A DNA stretch of 64,000 nucleotides from G965237725 sp965237725. Lineage in GTDB: Bacteria; Pseudomonadota; Gammaproteobacteria; Arenicellales; Poriferihabitantaceae. Position numbers and translations under genes: made by a program. This document shows, in pieces, positions 8,834 to 17,869 of the stretch. Location: NCBI GenBank assembly GCA_965237725.1, contig OZ250151.1, positions 2,356,001-2,420,000 on the forward strand, read 5' to 3'. The notes beneath the pieces are model-generated. The model did no database searches. It was not told the DNA's origin and saw only the letters and a list, made by a program, of their open reading frames with translations. Numbering within the stretch: position 1 is the first letter of the stretch; each line of letters opens with the position of its first letter.

Positions 8834-9356
8834 CTATCCAATCCCATTTATTTTCCGTAAATATCTTGTTTTTATTCCACTGCACTTTACCAGGACGTAA
8901 AGGCACGTAATCTGATAGTTCGATAGTTCTCTGCTAGTGAGTATATGACGACCCAGATTAAACAGATACCGTACTATCGCATGGATACTTAAGAATCGTT
9001 GTGCCTGAAGTTTGGACTTAAACTTTCGCATACCTCGTACCTGAACTCGTGTAGGTTGGTGAGAAAGTTCAGCACGATTATTGGCATACTGAGAAGTATC
9101 GTGAATCGCATCCGGGATCAGTTCTCGGTGTGCCACTCCATAACTTCTCAGTTTATCTGTGTTTTCTCCTCAATTTTCGCGAGTACTCAGACCCATACTT
9201 GTAACACCAGAGACGGATCGATTCGTAACTGACGGTGATGTCACGCTCAGCGAGCAAATCTTCAATGTCGCGGTGGCTGAGATTGAATCTGTAGTACAGC
9301 CAGACTGCATAGCTGATAATATCGGGTGGGACTCGGTGGCGTTTGTATGTGTTCAT
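8834..9356 (-). pseudogene. IS6-family transposase remnant
   Basis: From 9356 a 67-residue frame carries the IS6-type N-terminal helix-turn-helix segment (YAVWLYYRFNLSHRDIEDLLAERDITVSYESI). A second frame from 9136 carries the C-terminal part (NNRAELSHQPTRVQVRGMR.FKS.LQAQRFL). The DDE-containing middle is deleted and the two parts are in different frames, so it is dead. It lies head-to-head with the metallopeptidase-like gene. Confidence 0.85.
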
Positions 9357-9426
9357 GGACTGATTTTAGCAAGATCCGCCTGTTTACTTGTCAATACCAT
9401 GTCTATTGTTGAATCTGGAGAAAATT

Positions 9427-12261
9427 ATGGAAATAAAAAAAGACGGTGTGTTTATAGTTCTCGTCATTATTATCTGGGGTACGAATATCAGTGCTTCCAG
9501 TGGTCAAGCTTTAAGCAAGAACTCCGATCAAGTAATTATCGGTCCTGTAGAACAAGAAAAAATTATTACTTACTCTGCGGATTCTACCCATTTACCAGAA
9601 ACCCGATCAAAGTCGCCAGAAGAAATAGACAGGGAGAATGAATTATTCTTTGAACTTATTGAAAATGACTCTTTGCAAGTTGGCCTTGTTGAGAATGTAC
9701 TCAACCTCCAGCCTGATGAGTTAATCGACCTGGCCAGGCAGGTCAGGGTTGCAGGGATCAATGCATTAATTGAACACGAAATATTTTCTCAATTTTTTCA
9801 GGGTGAAATCAAAATTGCAGAACATAAAGAAAGCAAAAACAACGATTATTTTTGTAACACAATCGCCTTGCCACTATTAACAGGTGCAGCAAAACTAATT
9901 GATGCAGAAGACGCTGATCAACTCATCGAACAAATTCAAAATATTTTGATCTCAAATAATTTTGAACTTCCCTCCATTCTGGATACCCAGGGTGAAGAGT
10001 GGTTTGTACCAATTGAGGATGGAGAAGGTAATAACGAATCGAAAGATGATAATAATGAAACTCAACCCGAGATCAATCTGAATCTAGATGGTGAGGATTC
10101 AGAGCTTGGGATCCATCGCGCAGCATTATTTGGTGATCTCTCAGGAAATCGATCTTATTTCCAGCCAAGATGTGATGCAGATCCGCATTTGCATCATAGA
10201 TTTGTCTACCGTATCCCCAATAAGTTCGATATAGATTACACGGTTTGTGGAAACAGAGCGGTGCTGCAACATAAAAAAGAAAATGCAGATTTTGGATATT
10301 ATCTTCCAAACGGCGCATTAGTGAAGATTCGAAAATGCACCAGTTACACATCCAGTTGTGCGCCGTCTATCGTACAAATTATTGGGGCGGAACTTGTCTA
10401 CGCTATGGAACAGTTTGACAAAGAAGGATTTCGTCGCCCCAAGGGAGGGCTGGGACTGTCTAAGGAGATACCAGTGGAATTATTTTCAGGTAGTGGTGGT
10501 GTAAGCTCGGGATTCCTTGGTGCTTTGTCACTTGACCTTAATCAACCAATTTCTAGCAAAAATCTTACATTCAAACATTTAGTCCATCATGAATACTTTC
10601 ATCTTATCCAGGAACAATATGGTGTAAACCTTTCCTGGTTTACTAACCCATCCGTTTGGGCAGGTCCCACGCGCAGTCGATTCCCCGACCATATCTTTTG
10701 GGCGACCCTGGAAAGTACAGCGGATTTCGCTGCAGATGTAATAGGTGACACACATGCTTTTTACAAGGGTCGATTTTACGATACAAATTCTACCCCGTTC
10801 CGTAGTTCGTATTACTCACTGCCCTATGGGCATCTGGCAGAAAAATTTACCCGGCAACAGCCTTCCAAAATGTGTTTTGGATGCGATACATTGCTGTTTT
10901 TTATGCGCGATTACGCTGAAAAATTTGGGTGGGATGCCCGGGCAATAACCCAGTTTATCAAGGAAAGAGGGTTTTCCTATCCTGATTATCTGGATATATA
11001 TTATTTCGAAATGTTGGCAAGTTTATATAAGAATATGCCAGCACCTGCCCGTATGAGGTTTAACAATCGCCATCTCGACAACAAAGCCAGTATTTCATTA
11101 CTGGATTGGCCTCCAGGCTTAAAAATTCCTGTGACAGATAAGAGCTGCCAGCCCCTTGGGATACCAATCAGAAACAAAAATGCAACAGAAATTCTCAGTG
11201 AAAAACGTACAAAGCTCACGATAACATGCAATTATGCCATGGTCCCTGGAGGCGCAGTTTATTATCACATAGGACTAGATAGTAAAGATTTACCAACGGA
11301 ATTGAAAATAACTGCAAGTGCGACACCATTGGCGTCTGGTGCTGGACCTTCAGTATCTACCATTTTTCGGCCACAAATTAATGCTGTGCTCTCATCCAGG
11401 AAAACTCCAAAGGCTAAAACCTTTCCATTTCTGGAAGTCATATCAGCACATCAATCCAGAGGGCCTCTTGAAATTACAGGGATTGATCATAAAAAGAATC
11501 CAGATAATATTAATGAATTACAGTTTTTTGTTCGTCATCCTGATTTTTTGTGGGCATACGGAATCAGTAGATTATTGCGACATGTTGTAAAGATTGAAGC
11601 GACCTGGGATGATAATGATCACGACGGAATTTTGAATAACGTGGACAACTGTCCAAACGCATATAATCCCCTGCAAATTGATTCCAATCCAGGTGTTAAT
11701 AAAAAAGGAGATGAGTGTGAGGACCGGGATTTTGACAACCTGGTTGATGCCAAAGATAACTGTAAGGGCGTTTCAAACCCTGGTCAGTTTGATGCAGATC
11801 GGGATGGTGCTGGTGACGCCTGTGACAACTGCAAATTTGTCTCGAATTGGAGACAGACTGACAAAAATCAAAATAACACCGGTGATGTATGTGAAATTGA
11901 TATTGAAATTGAAAGTGTTAATGTCTATTTGGGACAGTTTATCGTTAACCTGAGAAATAATGGATTTATTCCTATTGATAAATGGTGGAAGTACAATTTA
12001 GGTGTTTCAGGGACAATTACAACAACCCTTGGTAACCAAATTAACAAAGCAAGCATCAGTAAAAATGCACCCATGTATCAGATCGTTCCCAGCAGCGATT
12101 GGGGGAAACTGGTTTTGAATCCCGGTGCAAGCATGGGATTTCGAATATCAAAGAGTTACGCTGAACCAGGGGACTCGAATGCACTAACCTTTGTTGTAGA
12201 TGCGCCATCCAACATTGATGAAGCAGATGAAAACAATAATTTTTACCTGATGTCTCGATAA
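9427..12261 (+). CDS. Secreted HExxH metallopeptidase-like protein with thrombospondin-3 repeats
   Basis: A 944-residue protein. The ATG at 9427 is chosen because GGAG lies 5-6 nt upstream and the product then starts with a signal peptide (EIKKDGVFIVLVIIIWGTNISAS). Residues 388-392 read HEYFH inside LVHHEYFHLIQEQYG, a zinc HExxH motif, and a Glu 37 residues later (E429 in LESTADFAAD) fits a gluzincin third ligand. Residues about 725-815 hold Asp/Asn/Cys-rich calcium-binding thrombospondin type 3 repeats (DNDHDGILNNVDNCP and two more). The last 120 residues look like a beta-sandwich, perhaps CARDB. Likely a secreted or surface protease; substrate unknown. A short acidic spacer near residue 205 separates the N-terminal helical part. 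Confidence 0.75.
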   Translation: MEIKKDGVFIVLVIIIWGTNISASSGQALSKNSDQVIIGPVEQEKIITYSADSTHLPETRSKSPEEIDRENELFFELIENDSLQVGLVENVLNLQPDELIDLARQVRVAGINALIEHEIFSQFFQGEIKIAEHKESKNNDYFCNTIALPLLTGAAKLIDAEDADQLIEQIQNILISNNFELPSILDTQGEEWFVPIEDGEGNNESKDDNNETQPEINLNLDGEDSELGIHRAALFGDLSGNRSYFQPRCDADPHLHHRFVYRIPNKFDIDYTVCGNRAVLQHKKENADFGYYLPNGALVKIRKCTSYTSSCAPSIVQIIGAELVYAMEQFDKEGFRRPKGGLGLSKEIPVELFSGSGGVSSGFLGALSLDLNQPISSKNLTFKHLVHHEYFHLIQEQYGVNLSWFTNPSVWAGPTRSRFPDHIFWATLESTADFAADVIGDTHAFYKGRFYDTNSTPFRSSYYSLPYGHLAEKFTRQQPSKMCFGCDTLLFFMRDYAEKFGWDARAITQFIKERGFSYPDYLDIYYFEMLASLYKNMPAPARMRFNNRHLDNKASISLLDWPPGLKIPVTDKSCQPLGIPIRNKNATEILSEKRTKLTITCNYAMVPGGAVYYHIGLDSKDLPTELKITASATPLASGAGPSVSTIFRPQINAVLSSRKTPKAKTFPFLEVISAHQSRGPLEITGIDHKKNPDNINELQFFVRHPDFLWAYGISRLLRHVVKIEATWDDNDHDGILNNVDNCPNAYNPLQIDSNPGVNKKGDECEDRDFDNLVDAKDNCKGVSNPGQFDADRDGAGDACDNCKFVSNWRQTDKNQNNTGDVCEIDIEIESVNVYLGQFIVNLRNNGFIPIDKWWKYNLGVSGTITTTLGNQINKASISKNAPMYQIVPSSDWGKLVLNPGASMGFRISKSYAEPGDSNALTFVVDAPSNIDEADENNNFYLMSR

Positions 12262-12352
12262 TAAATTTTCGGTTTTGTTTAAGCTAGCTGCAGCCTGAAC
12301 GACGCCATCAACATCTTTGATAAAATCAAGCCATTCATCCAAAATTATTGGG

Positions 12353-12392
12353 CCATGTGCCTGGTGTAATCTGAAAAGGATGTCTCTGGAAT
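12353..12392. repeat. Insertion-sequence end remnant
   Basis: ATGTGCCTGGTGTAATCTG followed by GGATGTCTCTGGAAT resembles the stretch at 15626..15695. Repeated TGTCTCxGG(T/A)AT blocks are typical of multi-block IS ends. No transposase belongs to it here. Confidence 0.45.
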
Positions 12393-12406
12393 CGACCATT
12401 GATAAA

Positions 12407-12540
12407 TGGTGCACCCAAGGGAATAAATACCCATGGGCATAAAGGCCCGGTAGGACTCGAACCTCGGCTTTGGCCTCCTGCGTCGCTCTCGATCTCTGTT
12501 CCAGACTCGATTCTACCTCCCCCATCCTTGGGGTCGTACC
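12407..12540 (-). repeat. tRNA-Ile-derived repeat, copy A2 (damaged core with insert)
   Basis: Starts TGGTGCACCCAAGGG as copy A does, has an extra short duplication, then GGCCCGGTAGGACTCGAACC and the first part of the 96-bp insert to GGGGTCGTACC, where it breaks off. The arm and the ATTATGAG part of the core are absent. Confidence 0.7.
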
Positions 12541-12646
12541 GGTACTAATGTAGTGAACCATCCCCACCTCTAGATTGCCAGAAGTTTGCATTTTGGCAGT
12601 TTAACATTCAAGTTGAATACTCTTAAATTAGCGATGGGAGATAAAC

Positions 12647-12830
12647 ATGAGATTATTAGGTATCGATATAGCAAAGAATGTATTCCACCCTCATGGCGTT
12701 GACGCCCTTGGTAAAGTGGTTCTGAAAAAACGACTATTAAGGGATCAGCTTACGCTATTTATTTTTAACTTACCCCAATGTTGCATTGTAATGGAGGCCT
12801 GCTGCGGCGCTAATTACTGGTCCAGAGTCT
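12647..12830 (+). pseudogene. IS110-family transposase, N-terminal fragment
   Basis: The first 60 or so codons (LLGIDIAKNVFHPHGVD.LGKVVLKKRL and VMEACCGANYWSR) match the N-terminal RuvC-like domain of IS110-family transposases, including the first catalytic Asp in GIDIAKN. Homology ends near 12830 and the frame closes at 12964. It is distinct from the full-length IS110 element at 35.8 kb. Confidence 0.8.
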
Positions 12831-13152
12831 ACCATTTCAAAACTTTATCTATTCAATTTCCAATATTCGAATCACGATTCCATTATAGATTCATCGATAC
12901 AATGGTTTCAATCCGGGAACGCTCATCGTACTTTGATCAATATCAGGTATCTCAAAGTTCGTGAATCCCGGATACGACCCTTACCACCCGGAATTGTGGA
13001 AACGGTATTAATGTAATGAACCATCACTAGTGCATTCCCAGATGCCGGCCTCCGGGATTTTGCTGGCTGGCGCTGTTTGAATTAATTGATATTTGCACGG
13101 AGAAGAGAGAAGGCTTCGCAGGAATTACGACTCGGTCACAAGATCAGTCTCA
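12831..13152. other. Intergenic remnant sequence between IS110 fragment and ilvN
   Basis: No gene seen. A stretch near 13000..13027 (ACGGTATTAATGTAATGAACC) resembles the one just past copy A2 at 12537..12566 (CCGGTACTAATGTAGTGAACC), so the IS110 fragment sits between two related short sequences. Confidence 0.45.
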
Positions 13153-13461
13153 TCATCTGAAAAAATGATCGGTTTTTTCGAACACACTACCTTTTAGCGG
13201 ACGTCGTTCGATACTCAAAACATCTATCAATTTTTCGGTCTGGCGCATCACCTGTTCGGATTTATCGTCTTCATTTAACAACAACCACATGAGGCTTCGT
13301 TTATCCCGCCTACTTTTATTTGGTTGGTTCTCGTTAATAGGCCTGACCATCACGCCTTCAAGGTTGTAACCCCGTCTTGCAAACAGCCCGCAAACATGTG
13401 ACATCACCCCAGGATGATCATTAACCGTAAGCTTTAAGATATATTTCTCTGCTGTATTCAT
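13153..13461 (-). CDS. ilvN: Acetolactate synthase small (regulatory) subunit
   Basis: A 102-residue single-ACT-domain protein, the short IlvN type and not the 160-residue IlvH type. The ACT start is clear: YILKLTVNDHPGVMSHVCGLFARRGYNLEGVMV. It binds the large subunit and normally confers valine feedback inhibition. Its ATG (13461) shares one base with the ilvB stop (TGATG), indicating coupled translation. A GTG one codon earlier is less likely. Expression should follow the leader attenuator upstream of ilvB. Confidence 0.92.
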   Translation of the reverse strand: MNTAEKYILKLTVNDHPGVMSHVCGLFARRGYNLEGVMVRPINENQPNKSRRDKRSLMWLLLNEDDKSEQVMRQTEKLIDVLSIERRPLKGSVFEKTDHFFR

Positions 13462-15182
13462 CACACTTCTCCACCTATCATATCGATGTTGGCGCTGCCC
13501 GGCGCCACCATGGGAAATACCATCTCCGCTTCATGAATTGGGATATTAATTACACAGGGACCACACTCACCCAATGCGTCGCGAAGATCTTCTTCCGGTG
13601 TGTCAGTATTACCGAGGTCGACCCCCTTGACCCCCATGGCTTGAGCAACTGCGGCAAAATCTACACCCTGTTGAAACTTAACCGCACTGAGATTTTCCTT
13701 ATAAAATAATGTTTGCTGCTGACGAACCAGGCCGAGATGGCCATTATTCAATACAATAATTTTAATATCGAGATTTTCCTCTGCGGCGGTTGCTAATTCC
13801 TGAATATTCATCATGATACTGCCGTCACCGGTGAAGCAAATAGTTTTTGATTCAGGTTGGGCCAATGCCATACCTATCGCTGCTGGCAGGCCAAACCCCA
13901 TTGTTCCCAACCCACCTGAGCTGATCCACTGTCTTGGCCGATTAATGGGATATGCCTGAGCAACCCACATCTGATGTTGCCCCACGTCTGTGGCGATGTT
14001 GACTGAGTCATCTAACATGGACGCCACCGCCTTTATCGCCCCATAGGGGCGAAACAGATTATCCTGACCTTCCAGAATCAACGGATAGGCCTCCCTTAAT
14101 TGTGCCACTCTTTGTTGCCACAGCGGTCGGGGCTTGGCTTTCAGAATTGTATTTGCAATTTTTAAAACTTCACCTACATCCGCATGAATAGACAATACCG
14201 GGTTTTTGATTTTCCCAATTTCACTGTGATCAATGTCTACGTGGACAATTTCGGCATTGGGGCAGAATGCTTCTACTTTTCCTGTTGCTCGATCGTCAAA
14301 TCGGACTCCAAGACCAATAAGCATATCGCATTCTTCCAGAATGTGATTGGTGTAGCGCGCGCCATGCATACCTAACATCCCCAGACAAAGTGGATGGTCA
14401 TCGGGGATAACACCGAGCCCCATAAAAGTTTGTACTGCTGGAATATCCAGTTTCTCAGCAAACTCCCGAAGCATCTCCGTAGCACCGGAATAAACGATTC
14501 CACCACCAATCATTAAAATGGGTTTGGTCGAACCGTGAATAATTCCCAACATTTTTTCAACCTCCGTAATCTCAAACTTCGGAGATGGCTGCCTAGCGCC
14601 AGGTTTGGGCCACTGGGAAACATCAATTAATTCATTTTGCACGTCCTTAGGCACATCAATCGAAACCGGTCCAGGTCGACCCGACAACGCGATTTCAAAT
14701 GCGTCGGGAATCACTTCGAGCAGCTCTTCAGCAGAACGAACTATCCAGTTATGCTTGGTTATTGGCAGCATAAGCCCGAAAGTATCGACCTCTTGAAAAG
14801 CGTCAGACCCCATCATTTGTTGGGACACCTGACCGGTGATCGCTACCAGGGGAATAGAGTCCAATTTTGCATCTGCAACAGCAGTCACCAAATTGCTGGC
14901 GCCCGGTCCAGAGCTGGCAAAACAGACCTGGGCCTGTCCGTTGACGCGCGCCATGCCCTGGGCGATGAAACCAGCACCTTGTTCATGTCTCGCCAAAATA
15001 TGTTTCAGTTTCGAATGAGCCAGTGCATCATACATAGGCAAGTTCGCCCCACCGGGGATACCGGAGACATGAGTTACGCCTTGACGCTCCAGAAGATGAA
15101 TTAATAATTGTGCCCCGGACAAGAGATGGGCCGCACCGGGATATTCAGTTTGGATGTGGGTATGGTTGGTTGAATGGTTCAT
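13461..15182 (-). CDS. ilvB: Acetolactate synthase large (catalytic) subunit
   Basis: A 573-residue thiamine-diphosphate enzyme that condenses two pyruvates, or pyruvate with 2-oxobutyrate, at the first common step of valine/leucine and isoleucine synthesis. The catalytic Glu is in ILARHEQGAGFIAQG, the central FAD-binding region contains IGLGVRFDDRATG, and the ThDP/Mg motif is GDGSIMMNIQELATA through IIVLNN. Length is normal. The ATG at 15182 follows an attenuator hairpin. It forms an operon with ilvN. The pair lies inside the repeat-rich region, so it may be a transferred or second copy of the acetolactate synthase genes. Confidence 0.95.
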   Translation of the reverse strand: MNHSTNHTHIQTEYPGAAHLLSGAQLLIHLLERQGVTHVSGIPGGANLPMYDALAHSKLKHILARHEQGAGFIAQGMARVNGQAQVCFASSGPGASNLVTAVADAKLDSIPLVAITGQVSQQMMGSDAFQEVDTFGLMLPITKHNWIVRSAEELLEVIPDAFEIALSGRPGPVSIDVPKDVQNELIDVSQWPKPGARQPSPKFEITEVEKMLGIIHGSTKPILMIGGGIVYSGATEMLREFAEKLDIPAVQTFMGLGVIPDDHPLCLGMLGMHGARYTNHILEECDMLIGLGVRFDDRATGKVEAFCPNAEIVHVDIDHSEIGKIKNPVLSIHADVGEVLKIANTILKAKPRPLWQQRVAQLREAYPLILEGQDNLFRPYGAIKAVASMLDDSVNIATDVGQHQMWVAQAYPINRPRQWISSGGLGTMGFGLPAAIGMALAQPESKTICFTGDGSIMMNIQELATAAEENLDIKIIVLNNGHLGLVRQQQTLFYKENLSAVKFQQGVDFAAVAQAMGVKGVDLGNTDTPEEDLRDALGECGPCVINIPIHEAEMVFPMVAPGSANIDMIGGEV

Positions 15183-15218
15183 TGTTATATATATCGTTTT
15201 GATTAAATGTGATGAGTC

Positions 15219-15256
15219 AAAAAAAAACCCCTCGACTTGCGCCGAAGGGTTTTTTT
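15219..15256 (-). terminator. Attenuator terminator of ilvBN
   Basis: On the minus strand ACCCTTCG pairs with CGAGGGGT around GCGCAAGT, followed by nine T residues. It lies between the leader peptide stop (15279) and ilvB (15182), the position of a classic amino-acid attenuator. Confidence 0.9.
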
Positions 15257-15278
15257 AAGAATGATTTCTAATAAACCG

Positions 15279-15380
15279 CTACGGCATGGGCTCCAGGACC
15301 ACTACAGACACCACAATTAGCGCAACTGATGGAATCAGTTGCGTCAATGCTAAATTTAAGGTGTTTGCCCAGCAGTTCAT
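15279..15380 (-). CDS. ilvBN leader peptide (33 aa)
   Basis: A short frame between the promoter and the attenuator. It starts ATG-AAC-TGC-TGG and encodes 33 residues with a dense run of branched-chain codons: LNLAL, LIP, then VALIVVSVVVL. This is the composition expected of a branched-chain attenuation leader such as IvbL of E. coli. Ribosome stalling at the Val/Leu/Ile codons when charged tRNA is scarce should let an alternative structure prevent the terminator at 15219..15256. An internal GCAACTGA/TCAGTTGC hairpin lies within the leader. It is too short for routine gene calling. Confidence 0.85.
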   Translation of the reverse strand: MNCWANTLNLALTQLIPSVALIVVSVVVLEPMP

Positions 15381-15420
15381 TAAGAATTTAAATTAATATT
15401 AGTAATATTGATATGAGCGC

Positions 15421-15449
15421 ATTATAGGAATAAATTATTCCATTGGCAA
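15421..15449 (-). promoter_or_regulatory. Sigma-70 promoter of ilvBN
   Basis: On the minus strand TTGCCA (complement 15444..15449), a 17-bp spacer and TATAAT (complement 15421..15426). Transcription would start near 15414, about 34 nt before the leader peptide ATG. Confidence 0.8.
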
Positions 15450-15625
15450 ACAATTTTGCTTAATTTTTTTGCTACGATTAGCATCACCGAAATTAGAATA
15501 CCTATCAACTATCCCATGAATGAATCTCTGGACATACTTGATATAACCGGAAAACAGGCAACTACAGGAAATTGGTGTCAGAGCATTAATGTTTACTGAA
15601 TACTTTATTCCTAAACTGTAAACCA

Positions 15626-15700
15626 TGTGCCCGGTATAAACTGTAAAGGATGTCTCCGGTATACGATGTAAATTATGTCTCAGGTACTACAGTACCAAAC
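15626..15700. repeat. Insertion-sequence end remnant
   Basis: Contains ATGTGCCCGGTATAAACTG, GGATGTCTCCGGTATACG and TTATGTCTCAGGTACTAC, spaced direct blocks like those at the ends of IS481/IS3-type elements, and similar to 12353..12392. No transposase is attached. The stretch from here to 15887 holds no gene that I can see. Confidence 0.5.
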
Positions 15701-15887
15701 GAATCTTTCGGAATTAAATTACCATAAATATAAAGTGTCCATTAGGTAAACATCTACTGCATTTACAATTACGGGGGTCACAAAACGTAAAACGTTTACC
15801 CGATATCAATCAGGCGATATAATCGAAATGCCACTCCTAATTCATAGATAAAGCTGTTCCATATCTTTTGACAACTTACGAATCTAT

Positions 15888-16544
15888 ATGCTGATCTCAG
15901 TTCATATTCCTAAAACAGGGGGAGGATCATTCCGAAAGCTATTAGAACAATACTTCGGTGATAGATTACTTCCAGACTATCAAGACAGACCCTTTCTGTC
16001 CGATACGACAACTCGCAATCAGGCCGCTTTAAATTCTCGTCGGGATGTTAAAGATTTGCCCGTAAAATACGATTGCATTCATGGCCATTTTTTACCCACT
16101 AAATACGATATTCCGGAGCAACAAAATATTTTCATCACCTGGATGAGATGCCCTTATGAATGGTCAATGTCGAGATATTACTTTGGACAGAGAACCAATG
16201 ATCCTCTCATTACCAAAAACATGTCTATTTACGATTTTTGTGAATTGGAGAAATTCCATAATTTTTACGAAAAATATTTGTGGAATTTTGATCTCGAACA
16301 GTTTTCATTTATTGGTATTACCGAGGATCTTGAAAACAGTATGAATATATTCACGAAACAATATGGTTTAGAAAATATAAAGGTGGGATCAAGAAATGTT
16401 AATCCGAATAAGAGCGTTGGAGAAAAATACCAAATTGACGATGATTTAAAGGATTTAATTTTTAAAAACAATAAAAATGATTTTGAAATCTATCATAAAG
16501 CCGTCGAGTTTAATAAAATGCTCAAAAAGAAACATTTGAATTGA
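15888..16544 (+). CDS. Sulfotransferase-family protein (family 2-like)
   Basis: A 218-residue protein starting MLISVHIPKTGGGSFRKLL. HIPKTGGxS is the 5'-phosphosulfate-binding loop of the sulfotransferase family related to heparan-sulfate 2-O-sulfotransferases. ITWMRCPYEWSMSRYY matches the 3'-phosphate-binding Arg/Ser segment. Such enzymes transfer sulfate from PAPS to sugars; with glycosyltransferases elsewhere in the region, a polysaccharide target is plausible. The C-terminal half is Asn/Lys-rich and AT-rich, unlike core genes. A second, unrelated sulfotransferase follows on the same strand. Confidence 0.8.
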   Translation: MLISVHIPKTGGGSFRKLLEQYFGDRLLPDYQDRPFLSDTTTRNQAALNSRRDVKDLPVKYDCIHGHFLPTKYDIPEQQNIFITWMRCPYEWSMSRYYFGQRTNDPLITKNMSIYDFCELEKFHNFYEKYLWNFDLEQFSFIGITEDLENSMNIFTKQYGLENIKVGSRNVNPNKSVGEKYQIDDDLKDLIFKNNKNDFEIYHKAVEFNKMLKKKHLN

Positions 16545-16657
16545 TATCTTTTACCCCTTGCTAAGGACTGACAAAAGTTTGACTGCAATCGTGACTGACT
16601 CGAAGCTACCCAGGCAGCTGAAGTCGTTTTCCACAGAAAGAGCATATTAAATACCAA

Positions 16658-17392
16658 TTGATTCCTTCACCAAATTTTTTAATTATTGGGACACAAAAAA
16701 GCGGAACTAAATCCCATGCGTTTCATTTGAATCAACATCCAGATATTTATGTCCATAATAAAGAATTACATTTCTTCGATGTGAACGTCGATCAACTCAA
16801 CTATGATCAGTTCCATAGTAATTTTAAAGGCATTACAAATAAAGTTGCGATAGGAGTTTCAACACCTTCCTATATGTTTCTTCGCTACGCCATAGATAAC
16901 ATCTATAAATACAACTCAGAGATGAAGTTGATAATTGTCCTTAGAGAACCAGTTTCTCGCGCTTATTCCCAATACGAGATGGATGCTTCCAATGGTTTAA
17001 TTACGAAAAGCTTTTTGGATTCCATTAGAAGCATTGAACACATAAACTTACCAGATATCGAATCTACTGGTTACTGGGCGTTGCAACGAGGATTCTATAT
17101 AGACCAAATAGAATATATCTTGTCTGTTTTTGAAGAAAAAAATGTTCTTATCTTGATATCAGAACAGATTCTAAATACGCCCCTACATGAATATAATAAA
17201 GTTTTTCAGTTCCTTGGTTTATCCGATTTAGATCAAGACAGTTTTGATTTCAAGGGTCGAGTTCACAAGCAAATATACAAAAATAATATATCCAGGTCTG
17301 AATTCGATTATGTTTCTAGAATATACAAGCCCTACAATGACAGGCTGTACAAGTTCCTGGGTTATCAAATATCAGAATGGCGCCAAGGTTAA
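16658..17392 (+). CDS. Sulfotransferase domain protein
   Basis: A 244-residue PAPS-dependent sulfotransferase. FLIIGTQKSGTKSHAFHLNQHP is the P-loop-like 5'-phosphosulfate site, ELHFFD follows, and IIVLREPVSRAYSQYE is the 3'-phosphate site. The set resembles heparan N-sulfotransferase-like bacterial proteins that modify exopolysaccharide or LPS. It is AT-rich and probably acquired. Upstream gap to the previous gene is 113 bp. Confidence 0.87.
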   Translation: MIPSPNFLIIGTQKSGTKSHAFHLNQHPDIYVHNKELHFFDVNVDQLNYDQFHSNFKGITNKVAIGVSTPSYMFLRYAIDNIYKYNSEMKLIIVLREPVSRAYSQYEMDASNGLITKSFLDSIRSIEHINLPDIESTGYWALQRGFYIDQIEYILSVFEEKNVLILISEQILNTPLHEYNKVFQFLGLSDLDQDSFDFKGRVHKQIYKNNISRSEFDYVSRIYKPYNDRLYKFLGYQISEWRQG

Positions 17393-17489
17393 AAACCCAT
17401 TCATCAAGCAAGCACCAGCCAGATATTGGGTATCGTTTACCGCCCTATCTCTCTGCATCTGATCAATAAGGCTGTCTATTCGATAAATA

Positions 17490-17630
17490 TGGTGGGCCCG
17501 GTAGGACTTGAACCTCGGCTTTGGCTTCCTGCGTCGCTCTCGATCTCCGTTCCAGACTCGATTCTACCTCCCCCATCCCTGGGGTCGTACCTCCGCCGTC
17601 CATGGCGTCGTACGACCAATGGATTATGAG
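17490..17630 (-). repeat. tRNA-Ile-derived repeat, copy B (exact core split by a 96-bp insert)
   Basis: 17490..17515 and 17612..17630 together reproduce the 45-bp tRNA core without a change; 17516..17611 is a 96-bp insert placed at the tRNA variable loop/T-stem junction. The conserved arm does not follow; unrelated sequence (ACGGATGGGAACC) begins right after ATTATGAG. Nothing else was recognised up to 17869. Confidence 0.85.
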
Positions 17631-17869
17631 ACGGATGGGAACCATCAACCACAATACGCCACAACAACTGACAATAATCGAATCAACGACTTATAGAAAT
17701 CTGACTATTGTGGTCTATTGCCACGTATTGCCAGTAGTTGACTACGAGTGTGTCATAAATGTGTCAAGGAGCTGATAAATGGGATGGGTTTATTTTAATG
17801 AAGGAAGGGGTTTTCCCATTGCCCTCGGTATAAATTGCCTCCGTTGTGCCCGGTATGGATCAATCTGAC

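Noticed and set aside
12184..12591. Minus-strand frame of 135 codons
   Set aside because: It runs through the tRNA repeat insert and an IS remnant and overlaps the metallopeptidase gene; the same pseudo-peptide appears wherever the 96-bp insert is present.
15435..15626. Minus-strand frame of 63 codons upstream of the ilvBN promoter
   Set aside because: It ends inside the promoter region, has no ribosome-binding site and no recognisable product.
17426..17775. Several short frames on both strands across copy B
   Set aside because: They are translations of the tRNA-derived repeat and insert.
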